64,000 nt of DNA, taken from the NCBI RefSeq assembly GCF_037975245.1, contig NC_092579.1, positions 30,403,666-30,467,665 on the forward strand. The letters run 5' to 3'. The position numbers were made by a program, and so were the translations under genes. Origin of the DNA: Apostichopus japonicus. Taxonomy: Eukaryota > Echinodermata > Holothuroidea > Aspidochirotida > Stichopodidae. Each line of letters starts with the position of its first letter. Positions within the stretch are counted from its first letter, which is position 1. Shown piece after piece: positions 39,701 through 52,000 of the stretch. The notes beneath the pieces were generated by a model. It searched no databases. It worked only from the letters and a program-made list of their open reading frames with translations, and was not told the DNA's origin.

Positions 39701-41870
39701 AAATACTCCCTGGAGTCTCACACTGATGCTTTCATTTGCATTTAATACATAAACCAAGTGTTGGTCTGTAGTTTAAAGGGACACTACACTGAATGAGCAA
39801 AAAAAGAAGCATACCTTAATGGTACCAAAATCAAATGAAGACTGTTTCCCTGAGTGTATATCTTCATGAAATCTTGTGAAATCACCAACATTTACACAAA
39901 ATTATAATCACTATATGCAAATTAATATTTCCAAAACTGTCAAAATATTCATAAAAGTGTGCTTTAAGTTCATTTTTATCATATCTAGCCACTTTTGGGG
40001 TCCTAGATATACAGCCTTTCCAGAGAAGTATGCTGCATTTTCAGGAATGCACATTAGCTATATAGAATGAGATAATAATAAAATGAACTCAATCCTCACA
40101 GATCTTCTTTGATAGGTGGTGTCAAATATTTTGGAAATTTTATTTTGGAAATGAGCAAAGAAATTGATGGCTAAAACAGGTTCAAACCAGTGACTTGTGG
40201 GTTACCAGCTGTCTACCAACTTAGCTTAGTTGGTGTGCATTCTCTATCAAGCCATTTCTTTCTGGTGGGGGGGGGGGGCTGTCAGTCAGATGCCACAGTA
40301 CAGTGCATGCCTTGTAACCAGTTTCATTCAATACAACCCAGAAAGTGGCTGAAAAGGGATTTCATAAAAATTCGACTTTAAATTATCTTTTATTTTGGGC
40401 TTTACTCCATACACTGTTTGTGGTTTTTATATTTTAGTATTCATGTTGAGGTTACTATCAATGTGTCTTATATCTTGTATAAAAATATGTGACAGAGGCA
40501 TAAACAAACCAGACAATATTCTCTATTCCAAAGAGACAAATGTTCCAAAAATAGGAGTGAAAAGATTTGTTAAAATGGTCATTTAACCATCCAGTGAGAA
40601 ACCATTCCTTGTGTTCAGCTAGTGCAAATAACTGTGAACTAAGCCTGATATGTTAATATAAGGGGTTGATAAGGCTCAAGTTGTTTTATTACTTTTCACA
40701 CGTCTTTGCTCCTTCAGATTTCAGAAGATTTTGTTGTGGAAGTGTCTAGTGCCCTTATCCAGTGTTTAACCATTGAACTTACAGAAGAAGCCAGTGAGTA
40801 TTCACTTTAACTTGTTTGTCTTAACTTCTGGATCTTAAAGTGTCTGTCTGTGTGTATGTCTATGTTCTGGCTGTACCGTACAACCCTGGTATTCAAACGT
40901 TCTTAACTTGGTGACTCCAACTTTTACCTGATACAACTTGGAGACCCTCCAGTGGTAATTTTGCGGCTCGAGAAGGCGTGTACATGTAGGAGGTGTCCCC
41001 CTCACATTTGAGAAATTTTTATGTGATTACAGGAACATTGTTGCAAAATGGTGTTTTTTTTTGCAACTTTTATTCCAGATTTTGTTACTGGTTTTTTTTT
41101 ATCCTGAATTTTTGGCAGCCCTCCAAAGCATTTTGGAGGGTCCCTAAATGGATTGCGACCAGCAGTTTGACTATCAGGGCAGTAGGCAGTAGTATTCCTT
41201 ATATAAAAAATTCAGTTCAGAGAAATCTATTAATTTCTACCATTTAATTAACCAATTAAATCAAGGAATGCTTGTTCTGTAATCAGTTAATCTGTTCCCT
41301 GCATGGTTGGCAAAAGAGAAGGCACCTTTAATAGTAAATACACTTACGATGAAAGATTTAAAACAAAACAGAAAAATCTTACTCCACTTTGGGAAATATA
41401 TTGGTCTCAAAATTGACTGAACTTATCAAGTTCATCAATTATCAAATATGTGGAGAGAAAAAAAAAACAGAACTTATTGCATTTAAAAGTTGTTTTGTAT
41501 AGCCATTGTTGAAATGGACTTACCAGCAGCATTAAAGTTGATTCAAGAATATTGAAAGTCTGAACTCTTGGCTTTATTGAGCAATTGCTTAATTGATCTT
41601 TTTCGATCTCTTTAATAACAATTTTCCAATATAATTTGTGAAGTTGGAATTTGTGTATTAATAAATTAAAAACTTGTTAATTTATTTTTGTTTCCTCTGA
41701 CAGCGTTTCGATGCTTGCAAGCTCTGTTTGGTCTGATGCCGTACGGAGAGGTGGGGAGTTTGATGATGGTCATGGGGGTGGATACAGCCAGGTACGGTAC
41801 CATGTCAGAGAGGACAGCCGAAATATGCAAGAAAATTGAAGACGCCATGCAAGCCTCACCAGTAGATTAG
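27795..41870 (+). CDS. DESI/PPPDE isopeptidase fused to PUL domain (494 aa, 11 exons)
   Basis: Exons: 27795-27873, 29180-29271, 30240-30349, 30905-31027, 32041-32213, 32793-32917, 34092-34248, 36808-36995, 38313-38507, 40718-40793, 41704-41870. All junctions are GT-AG and the frame is continuous. Residues 1-140 match DESI1 ([42 protein letters not shown]). The papain-like catalytic pair His35 and Cys105 is intact, so deSUMOylating or related thiol isopeptidase activity is expected. Residues 140-235 are a low-complexity Ser/Glu/Lys-rich linker with one charged helix. The remaining 260 or so residues are armadillo-like helices including [25 protein letters not shown] and GVDTARYG, which I read as a PUL domain, the PLAA/Ufd3 module that binds p97/VCP. 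Vertebrate DESI1 is under 200 aa and lacks this part. Confidence 0.9.
31355..31438. repeat. AAAAAC/AAAAC low-complexity run
   Basis: A-rich repeats of ACAAAACAAAAA type in DESI-PUL intron 4. Confidence 0.9.
34600..36807 (+). repeat. 73-bp tandem array of about 31 acceptor copies in DESI-PUL intron 7
   Basis: Each unit carries TTGATTGTTTCTGATCAACAG followed by TTAGATTACCCAGTAAATAA and GATGGGATTTTAGTATTTG. The acceptor AACAG recurs every 73 bp from about 34615 to the authentic acceptor at 36806-36807. The authentic exon starts GTAGATTACTCTGTA, and the repeat continues as TTAGATTACCCAGTA, so the unit is a copy of the real 3' splice site plus the first 15 or so exon bases. Variant units recur in order, indicating higher-order duplication. 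Confidence 0.95.
37554..37789. mobile_element. TIR element (MITE-like, 236 bp) in DESI-PUL intron 8
   Basis: Ends are perfectly inverted for 10 bp (ATAAGTGAAC and GTTCACTTAT), and the similarity continues inward through TGTGATGTCA on the left and ATCACACTTGTTTGCTTC on the right. It is related to the element at 22384. No clear target duplication was found. Confidence 0.72.
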
Positions 41871-41929
41871 TTACAGGATTGTTACATCTGTAATTACAAC
41901 AACAACAACAAAATGCTCAAAGATGGTAA

Positions 41930-41935
41930 AATAAA
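41930..41935 (+). terminator. Candidate polyadenylation signal of DESI-PUL gene
   Basis: A canonical AATAAA lies about 60 bp after the TAG. Other AATAAA hexamers occur further downstream, so the used site is not certain. Confidence 0.45.
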
Positions 41936-44900
41936 AGAAACCTCTGGCAATAATATAATTTGTTTTGAATCGCTTTCATGATAAAATTGCTGCCATTTGA
42001 TTGGATTCTAGTAAGTGTAGTTCAGATGTAGAATTATTATTTTACAGATTCTGAACAGATTGAGTCCTATGAAGCAGATTTTTCAGACGAATCTAAAGCT
42101 ACGTATGACTAATCCTCAATTAATTGATATTGTCTCTTCGATATTCACCCTCTCCTGTCAAGAAGCAAGGGAATGTAATTCATGCATTGTTTCAATGATG
42201 AAACAAATGATGTGAATTCATTTGATCTAGTAATCTAAGAGATTAACTGTCTGTTTTTGTCATTTCTTAATCTGTTTCCTTGGTTACTGATGTATACTTT
42301 TAGCAGAATGTTGTGACCTGAATCTAAGAATCTTTTCCAAAATGTGGTGTAAAATACATTTCTTGGAAAAACTGTCATTTAGTTCATAAGTCAGTTTGTT
42401 GTCACTCTAATGGTACACAAGCCTCATCTGCAACCCCTGGCATTGGTGTGAAGGTGGAAGGGATAAAAGGGGGGGGGGAGGGAAATAAGGTTGCACCAAG
42501 TACATTACATTGACAGGTAAATAATAGATTTTGTGTAATTTGCTGAAAGGAAACAAGAACCTAGAGAAAAGAAAACACAAACCTGGTCGTTTCCTAAAAG
42601 AAAATCTATTTGATCAATATTTTCCATCATTCTAGCAGTTATAGAACTTTACAAGTCAATGTACACCTTGGTGTTATATGTAATATCAGTGTTCTCCCCC
42701 TCCCCCCCCCCCCCATAAACATAAACATTTAGTGCAAGAATGTTACCTTCTAACCTAAAATAGAATTATTATTTTCAAATGTAAGACCACAGACACCTGA
42801 TAGCAACAGAAATACAGCAGTCAGCAAAACCACTTTGAAGAAACTGTCTGACACAGGTTTTCCAGGCTGTAGACATTAACTGCAGATATCAAATAGCTGT
42901 TACAATAGCAGATATAACTGTCAGTTTTCCAAGACCATGTTTGGCAAAATGGGAGTGAGCAAGATTTTTTGAGCAAAAAGAAAGGTTGAAATTGAGCACT
43001 TATTTTAATCATTTATGAACCCTTATGGATCTGCCAATGAATGTGTATTCTATTTGTATTTAGCCTGCAGCAGCTATGGTTTGCATTAACATTCTAGGGA
43101 TAACTACTCATCACAGCAATTTATAACTTGACACATTTAGGGCTAGGAAACAAGCCCAAATTTATAAACTCATAAATAAAAAAAATGTTTCATAAAATAA
43201 AGGGTAGATAGAATGATTTAATTTAGTTTTGCTGATGAGGTTTTGGTTATTGATTTTTGAGAGCACAATGTATTTGGTGCAATATGTATATGCTTTTAAT
43301 TGGGAAATTGTTTTCAAACTATTGAATTTATTTTAACAATTTTAATTTTTTTGGTTTTGTGGTTAAGGCAACACATTGTGGCATTTTAAAGCAATTGTGC
43401 CTTTAGTCAGTTTAGTGTGTTTTATAGCGATACAGTTTAAATATAATATGTAATATCTAAGCTTTGTTTGAAAGAACTTTTTTTTTATTGGAAAGAAGGT
43501 TACTCTAATGTTGAATAAAAATATCCCAGATGCATTATAATGTTCTTTAATGTTTTGCTTGAGTATTATAAGAGAATGACTTTTGATGGAAACTCAGTGG
43601 TAATATGTCATTGTATGATAGCAGAGGCTCTAACTAGAAAGGAGAAAACCAGCTTTGCTGGTCTGGGGGAGAACTTTATTTTTTATTTTGAGCAAAAGTG
43701 TTTTTGATCTCCCTACTACCTAAGTAAACTTCAGGCTACTCCAATGAAAATGTTTTCAGTGGAAACATTAACTTTGAACAGGCACATATCCAGTAAGGGA
43801 GGGCTGTATGGGGTGTATCCCACCCTATTTTCAACCCACACACTAAAAATTAAAAGAAGTTATTAGCACAGCCTTGCATGTAGACCTCACGATAAACCTA
43901 ACTTGAAAGCCTAAATTGCTCTTTCACATGTACCCCCCCCCCTACCTGGAGTCGGCTCCAACAACCCTATGGCCGCCACCCTCCCCCCTTTAAAACCCTG
44001 GTTCCGCCCGTTTAAGAGGAGCAAACTTGCCAAGTGGTGTTTGTATTTCTTCTCCTCAAACTTTCAGCATTCTTAGTCATTGTTAGTTGTTAACTGTTTA
44101 GGTTGCAGTTCGACTGCTTTATGAAACATTGTCATGGACCCGAAGTAAGTTCTTGCACCTCTGTAAATGTACACTGTGAGTGTACAGGAGCGTCCCCCCC
44201 CCCTTCTCCAAGCCCCATCACCCCTCCTCCTCTTTAGGCCTGCCTTATTATTGACTATTCACCCAAGCCATCCCCATCAAGCTCAAATATCGTGCTATGT
44301 TCCAATACGTGCATGCAATAATTTTGTAATTTCTTACGGTATATTCATTAGCAAGCAGTACTCAAACTTTAGTGATTCATTTTAACCAATAACACGTGGT
44401 TGCCTGATACATACGTTGGCAGCAGTTATGCCTACTCAATACAATACACTGATATACAGTGATGGTATGTCATATTGCTGTTCTGTTATTGTTTGTATAC
44501 TTGGCAAGGCGATCACGCTGGGTCACGTGCCAGTCATATCACTGATATACCGATCAAAACTATTGCCCGAGGTTTAAATGAAAAACATTGTTTTAATTTC
44601 TGCAAGTGTTCAAAACCTTTTCTCTCATCTGGCTTAGCTTGTGTTTATTTTATTTCGTCACAAGTATAACATTTGTTTTCTTTGTATCTATGTTTAATTT
44701 GCAAATTGCAGAGGCTAACTTTTTGTTCTGAAAAAAATAAAGTGAAGAGCCTTGAAGGTACATTGAAAAAAAAAACTTGTTTGTTTTCATTTCAAAACTT
44801 GAAAATAGGTTTTCTTTTGAGGTTGCTCATTCATAGAAATTGATAAGATTTCTATTGGTTGCTTTATATGATGTCGGCAGTTCAGAGCATCCACACGTAC

Positions 44901-46425
44901 CCTGCATGACAGTAATATAACGATGAATGGGAGACACATATAGGAGTACATGGGAAGAGACCTGAATGCATAGGCGTACGAGGCGGGGAGGGGGGCAGGG
45001 GGGGCAGATTGCCCCCAAATTTCCAGAGGACAAGAAATTCGGGCAAAAGTCCTGAAAAATTCGGGCAGCCTAAGAGGAGAAAAAAAATATCTATATATAA
45101 ATATGCAGTAGCTTGCCCAATTTTTTTTTCAAATTTTTGCCCAACAATTCCGTGGAGAGCGTTTTGTGTTATTTGTTTTGTGACATTAATATTAATATAG
45201 GCCAAATGATTTTCTTTATTTAGCATCATGATGCCCGAATATTTCCGTGTAACACCACCGTACGCGCAGCTCATCTGGGCTACCACGCTTTTTGCACTAT
45301 CGCCCAAAATTATTAACACAATCGTGGTGACATCATGTCATCTAGCTAGTCAACTGTATACCTGGACATCCCCGACATGAGTGTATATAAGAAACAGTTT
45401 CTTTTTCATGGATGGCGGTGGGGGGGGGGGGTGCCTACAAGCCTAGAAGAACAGGTTTATCATATTCTTTGTTATTTTTTATACTTTTTTTGTGAGACAA
45501 ATTGCAGTCTCACCCGACACAGCGACATTATCCCGCCTACGTGTCGTTGAACCATGTATGTTTTCTGGAGGTAGCTGAGTACTGTGTTAAAATAATAAAT
45601 ACGGTAACTAAATAGGAGCTTAAAAAATATACTGTCCTATTTTTCCCCTTCAAAGTGATGTTACCATTTTTTCTTCTTCTAATTTACCAAATTTTTTGGG
45701 AAGTGTAAATTTCTAAAATGTGAGATTATAAAATAAAGAATGTTTAAATGCAACTTGCAAGGCCTCAGAAGTGCCATTTCCGGCAATCTGAGAGGTATTT
45801 TTTGCCCAAAAATTCTTGTACGCTACGCGCCAACTGATGGTGGCGCTCCGTTTAGTGTCACGGGAACTTTCGGGCACAAAAGTTTCTGCCCCCACCCCAA
45901 ACTGAAATGGTCCCGTACGCCTATGTCTGAATGGTGGTCAGGTAGTCCACACTGGTACATCACCTGCAACCCCTCACCCTCAGCAGCCAATATGAACGAA
46001 GGACCTTGCGGATTTTGTTGACCTTCCTTTCACCAATAAAGGGCGATTTGTCAGTTTATTTGAAGTTTAGAGCCCAATATGGGTCTTTATATGATCGTAT
46101 CAATGGATATTAAGTTTGTAAGCTATATGTAACGATGTGTATATGATGCATGGTGAAGTTTGAAAATTTCCAAATTTTTCATCAACACAGCAAAAGTAGA
46201 TAAAATTATGAAACAATGAGATGTGTTGGCATACTGTAGCCTAGATTTGCTTAATAAATCAGAATTATTAATTTGAGTACGTTAACTTTGCCGGAACCAG
46301 ACACGGGGGCCAAATTTGCCCCACTATGGGCACGCAGTTGGCTTTGGGGGCTTTACGTCAAAAAGGCCCTGAAACAACCCGAGTTCGCTATTCCAGAGAC
46401 AGTCTAACCTTGATTTGGCCCACAT
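41936..46425. other. Intergenic region
   Basis: No coding exon supported. It contains C/G homopolymers near 42473, 42703 and 43932, repeat-like C-rich patches at 43.78-44.0 kb and the hAT-like element at 44969-45925. The final 150 bp before 46426 are CpG-richer and may be a promoter. Confidence 0.55.
44969..45925. mobile_element. hAT-like non-autonomous element (957 bp)
   Basis: Perfect 12-bp terminal inverted repeats CATAGGCGTACG and CGTACGCCTATG. The flanks CCTGAATG (44961-44968) and TCTGAATG (45926-45933) form a 7/8 target duplication. It shares the core AGTGCCATTTCCGGC...GCTACGCGCCAACTGATGG with the elements at 14642 and 48328. No transposase frame is visible. Confidence 0.82.
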
Positions 46426-46767
46426 ATGTGGGCTTTCAGTCATTGGTGGAAATTTCTGGGTCACGTAACTGTCATAACCAATGATCTATGGACTGACTGT
46501 GTAATAGATGTGATTGTTGCTAAGGAACAACCGGAAGTCACACTTCCGCCGTTCATTGTTTACCATCAAAAAGGATCGTCTGCGCGTAGGCTGCTGGTCT
46601 GGCCTGGAAAATTATTTATTTGGGATTATTTGTTTCTGGATTTCAATTCAACCGGAAAGTTTCTGACTGGGATAAAGTACTTTAATGTTGCTGCTTACGG
46701 AAAAAGAATACAATACCTGGATATGTCAGTTGGGTTGTCCGACGATTTTCCACTAAAGCTGAAAAAG
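46426..46767 (+). CDS. Probable first coding exon of an unrecognised gene (partial, 114 codons)
   Basis: An open frame from an ATG with an in-frame stop five codons upstream runs to a good donor (AAAAAG then GTAGGC) in phase 0. Composition is protein-like: mixed hydrophobic and charged residues, for example VTVITNDLWTDCVIDVIVA and LLVWPGKLFIWDYLFLDF. I do not recognise the family; the alternating beta-like pattern would fit an OB-fold, but that is a guess. The region downstream has the TAGGCC-rich composition seen after other first exons here. No later exon could be identified, so the gene either continues beyond what I can recognise or this is a chance frame. Confidence 0.4.
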
Positions 46768-47981
46768 GTAGGCCTTACTTGTGTGCAGAGCTATGCTTAG
46801 GCTACAGAAGGCCCAACCTAGTTAGTATAGCAGGCAGCCTGATACAGTGATAGTTAGGCCGGCCCTGATCACTCACCTACTTATTTAAGCGCAAGCATTG
46901 ACTGAGAAAAAGTAGCTGATTATTTGTAGCAAAGCTTATCATAGAAAACAAAACTCTGCAAAGTTCCGATAAAAGCCCCAAGTAAATCGTGACACAGCTT
47001 AGGCTAGTCTTACTTAGGCCGGGCCTTATACTAGGCTCAGTATGTAGTTTTAGGCCCATAAAAGGCCATAGAACCTATGTCAAGCAATCGAGTAATTACG
47101 TTCTGATAGTTCTAGCCAATATATGTTGGATCATAATGGATCCAAGCTGTTCTGTCACGTCAGATGATTAGTATGCCTCATACTTAGACCACACTACTTA
47201 ACGGGGAACTAGGCTAGGCTAAATACTAGGCCCGCCGGTGAAGTTATGAATTTGAGCCTTTGCGCTAGTCTTGTAGCCTACTAGTACATATCCTAGGCTA
47301 CATAGCCATCACGCAAACATTGACACGCAAAGTAGTTCAAAGGCTTCGCGCAGATTCCGAACAGGATGATAACGAAGGAATTTTCTTTAATTTATTCACT
47401 AAATTGTTGGCAATCGTTGTGACATTAAATTTACCATTATACGCTATTGCCTTTCACTTTGATACCCGCCAAATGGGCATATAGGCTTACCCCAGACGAC
47501 AGCTTGTCTAGAGAAGATGAAGTCACTAATTATGGTTCACAAAGTCAATCCATCATAGTCACATGTTGACTAATTTTGGGAACACGGAGAAGCAGATACT
47601 CTCCAAAGTAAGCATTACTGCATCAACTTCTAACTCATTGTCCAAATAGTAGTTTAAATCCCCCCCCCCTCCCCCACACACACACCTATGATGTGGAAAA
47701 AACGGTATTAAATTAGTACCTGAACTACGTTTTTATTCACAAGCCGCAATGTAAATAAATCAATGACACCATTAACGCTCTCGATACGCAATTATTTGAG
47801 TTTTCCCACAGCTGTTGAAATTATGCCCCACCCCCAATGCAAAAGAAACCGTCTGCTAACATGTCAAAATAGGCTTGATAAGGACCTTCTAAAATAAGCC
47901 TGCAATACTGCGTAGATATGGAAATAGGCCTTTCGAAAGATTAGATGGCCTTAAACCTGAAAATCTATATGTACATGCCCA

Positions 47982-49060
47982 CATGGGCGGCGATCATGGG
48001 GTGGGGGATATAGTATCTAATATCCCCCAATATTTGGTGGCATAGTTTTTTTTGTGTTGCTATAAATAGAAAATAATGCGTGAAATCCTGTTTGGCGGTG
48101 CATGGCTAAAACTTCATCCAACACAGGGCTGCATGAGGTAAATGACTCTTCGTGGTCGTTTCTGTGACCTGTGACCGTATAGCATGTTGTCACTCATGAT
48201 TATTATCATACTGTCTTTACATCTCTTGTATGTATGAGTGTAAGTACGTACAATCACGTATATGATCCACATCGATATGGGTTCACTGGGTTTTCATTTG
48301 GCCTGTTTCCTACAAGATTTCTAACCGCAGGCGCGTAGCGAAGGGGAGGGGGCGAAGGGGAAGAGCGCCCCCCTCGAGCATATTTTTTATTTATATGATA
48401 TCGAAGTTTTATAGTAGCCTTTATAAGAGGTTTTACTATTTGTACACCGATAAATTAACTTTGCCTGTATTTTCGAAAATTCCCTGACCAACATTCTTCA
48501 TCATACTTCCCTCTACTCGTGCAATTTTGACCGATCTGTTAGGGGTTGAAGGGGGTTTTTCTATATTGGTTGTCCATAGATGAAATTTTGTGCAACGTTA
48601 TGGGTATTTTTTTAAGTGAATTTATTATTCAAATTCTGAACAAATAATGTGCTTAAAACCTTGAAAAGTAGGGCTGACCGGTATTGTGGGCCGTTACGTA
48701 GTATTGCCTACGAAAGCAATGATCCACAGGAGATGCGATGAGGTCGAACATGATGTGTGACTGGTGCCACTCTTGAAAAGGGTTATGGATGGGAAAAAAA
48801 CTATTGGGGAAAACTTGGTTCTCAGGCAAAAGGGTACATCTGGTTGGTTATTTTCAAGCCCGAAAGTGCCATTTCCGGTGATCTGGGGAGCTACCGTATC
48901 AAACCAGAAATTTTCTTGAACTCATGCGCGCCAACCAATGGTGGCGCTCCTCTCCGATAGTAATTCGCGCCCCCCCCCCCGGGTTAGAAAATCCTGGATA
49001 CGCACCTATACCCAAGCAAATGCTCCCCCCTCCAATATTTGAAACAAATCGCCGCCCCTG
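47982..49060. mobile_element. Outer hAT-like element with perfect 8-bp target duplication
   Basis: Inverted ends CATGGGCGGCGAT and ATCGCCGCCCCTG (12/13) are flanked by perfect 8-bp repeats CATGCCCA at 47974-47981 and 49061-49068. The interior hosts a second, nested element. Confidence 0.8.
48328..49008. mobile_element. Inner hAT-like element nested in the previous one
   Basis: The ends CAGGCGCGTAGCG and GGATACGCACCTA are imperfect inverted repeats of the common hAT-like CAGGGGCGTAGC type. It carries the same core (AAGTGCCATTTCCGG...GCGCCAACCAATGG then TGGCGCTCC) as the elements at 14642 and 44969. No target duplication survives. Confidence 0.65.
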
Positions 49061-52000
49061 CATGCCCAGGTAATGACAAATTTTCCTGAAGCTCTTGAAA
49101 GCTACCAATAATAATGTGCATCCGGTCTGCTTCCGATTAATCGGGGCACACCCAGATGTAAGGATTATACTACCGTAATACATGGTGAATTTCGTGTAAG
49201 GATAGATTCATGCATTTACATGTATGGTAATATATGGAAAAGTGCGAATGGTAAGGGTTCAGATCGCTGGAAAAGACGGGTTAACATCGTCTACTTTTCT
49301 AGTTAATTCATGCGGCTCAGCCAAGTAGTGAGAAAAACCATTAAAGCCGTCTTCAAGAGCGAGAACGTCGTTTCAAGACATATCCTATCGAATTGTGATC
49401 TGAAATAAAATCACCGCGCCACACGTTTAATTGAAAATATTTAACTTATAAACCATGACAATTTTGGCAAAGAAAGAAAGAAAGTACTTTCGCGATAATG
49501 ACACTTTCAATAAGTTTCAAATGTATGTTGTACTTATGTGGTCATAGTTAGGGCTAAACATTGTCACATATTTTGGTATCTGCGATACATCGTGAATCAC
49601 TAACATTTCATTTCTGTATCTAATAAACAAACCACATGTTTTTCAAAATAAAAATATAAAACTATAAAACAGGGATTTTATTATGCAATGAACTGCTTTC
49701 ATGCTTCAAGTGTAGGTTAATCGTTAACTTTACAGTTACCGATGCATATTACATGGACATGATTAGTATCTCACAGACTGTTTATACTCTTTCAAGTTTT
49801 TATTGAATGAGGTTAGGTAATGTTCTCTTAATTTTTGCACATTCCGTCTGACTTGCTTAGCAAGAAAATCCAGAGGGTATTTAAATGTATCACATTTGAA
49901 TTATACCTACGTCATCCCAAATGAAATGAATACTTCTTCATATAGATCTTCTTTCTTTTCAAACCACCATTTGTCGAAATTCCCGGCTGACATTTTCACC
50001 CGATCTGTTTTAAAATTTGTGTATGCTAAGCATCTGATTCTTTAACTGTTCCAATTAATTGTCAAAGCCTAACACGGTTATTCACCTCTTAAATGTTTGG
50101 AGTACTTAACAAAAAAATAATTCAAAAGTATCTACAATCAGAATCTAAAAGAGGACAAAGAGGTAATCTATCGACGGTATAATAGAAATTGTTTCCCCCC
50201 ATAGCACAGTCTTTAGATTACAGAGCAATTAAGTGGATGACTATTAATAGGCCTAGCTTGTTCTTCGGTTCAACCTTTTCTAAAGCTTTCATCCACTTGA
50301 GTCCCATTAAATTGTCACCTCAGAAGAATGACTGACTTTTAGAGATGCAAACTTCCAAATTAAGAAAGTAAAGTGGTCTCCAATTTGTCGCAGTCTGTAA
50401 TTCTAAATCTCAGGCTTCTTGTAGACAATGTTTTTGCTTTAGTTTACAACATATCTCCCTGGACTTATTGTGAGCTACACTCGAGGTAAAGTGTAACTTA
50501 AACCACTGATTAAGGGAAGCAATGGAGTTTTCTTACCGATGTTGCGGTGTAACTGTGTTAGTCTTAAGCTGAGGAGGCGATTATTGTTAATGTGTTTTGC
50601 ACAAGAATTGGTTATAGCAAGTTTTTGTTGTTGTTGTATATCTCGCTATATACCAATGGACTACTTTCAAGATCGAGGCCCACCCCATCACTGCTATCAA
50701 GATACTCAAATCATATAGGTTTAGAAGAGACCCCCCCCCCCTTTCGATCATACGATTAAAGCTTACCATGGCACCATGATATTCACGATTTGCTTATGTC
50801 TAACACAAGCAGGGAGAGGGTGAAGGAAGGCTCAGAAAAACAAATTCAAACATATTCCATATTGGATATCAGTCTAGTGGAATATTCTCACACGGGGCTC
50901 TGAGCTCTAATTTGATGAAAGCGGAAACAGAAGGCTTTCAATTGGTAAAAGGTAATATTATAAGAACTTGAGAGGGCGTTGTTTTACAGGGAATATTAGA
51001 TTACTTGGTTGCGGAATATGTAGATATTATGGAAAGTGTGCAAACAGTGAGGTAAAGTTTAAGCTGTTTTTAGCAGCTGTTTTAGTCTAACTGCTGGAAA
51101 TACAGTTGGGAAATGTATATACGAAAACATCAAAACAAACTGAGTGAAACATTTCAGAAGCGGTTAATCATGTTACTGCCAGTATATCAGACCTCGAGTT
51201 AGAAGCAGCGTAATCGATGATTTTTAATGATTGTACTTACGTCACATTCTAGTGATTTACTCATCATCTCAGAACCGGTGCTCAATGATGCGTGCACACT
51301 GGCAGCTATACAAGTATTTAGTATCCACTGACTTCGATGGTCTATATTAAAATATATATTTCGATTGTCCGCATTATATGCGAAAAAAAATCTAAGATAT
51401 AACAAATAACAGTGATATTTGTCTTGACTTAACTTAGTTCAGAGATCTTCATTGTTCCTATTTGTTGATAAGACTCAGTTGTGCGTCGTAAATTAACGAT
51501 AAAATAGTAACGCAAACAGTACTGTATATGTGAACTATGTATAGGTATAGGTGAAATTTATGTAATAAGATTACTAATTATGCTCCAGTTTGATATATGC
51601 TATTTTCACTAGGCTTATACCTTCATGGGCCTCTTACGGCATGAAGTTCCTTGAAGTACATGTAAACCTCGATTCCTGTTTTCAAGGGGATTCTTCCATA
51701 TAGTCGGGGAAATATGGTGTGATTAGTCTGTTATTATTCTCACATTTAATCACACAACAAAACCTTAACATTCATCATAAGCTTACGTATACTGGATGCT
51801 GGAGGCAACTGGATGCATTCCAAAGTGCATGGTTTCGCCTAAATTCGGAAAATTTGACTGATTTTCGTTGCTTTTGGCCGCCAAAAAAGATTTTCACAAA
51901 AATAGAATTTTGACAAATATTTGGCTAGATTGAGTTTCAGGTATATGTCATGAAACAATGCAAAGATAAATGCCTTAATGTTTAATTTTTCAAGTTAAAA

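Noticed and set aside
43780-44010. Possible further TIR element (CAGGCACATATCCAG ... CTGGTTCCGCCCG)
   Set aside because: The ends match only loosely and no target duplication was found; not enough to call.
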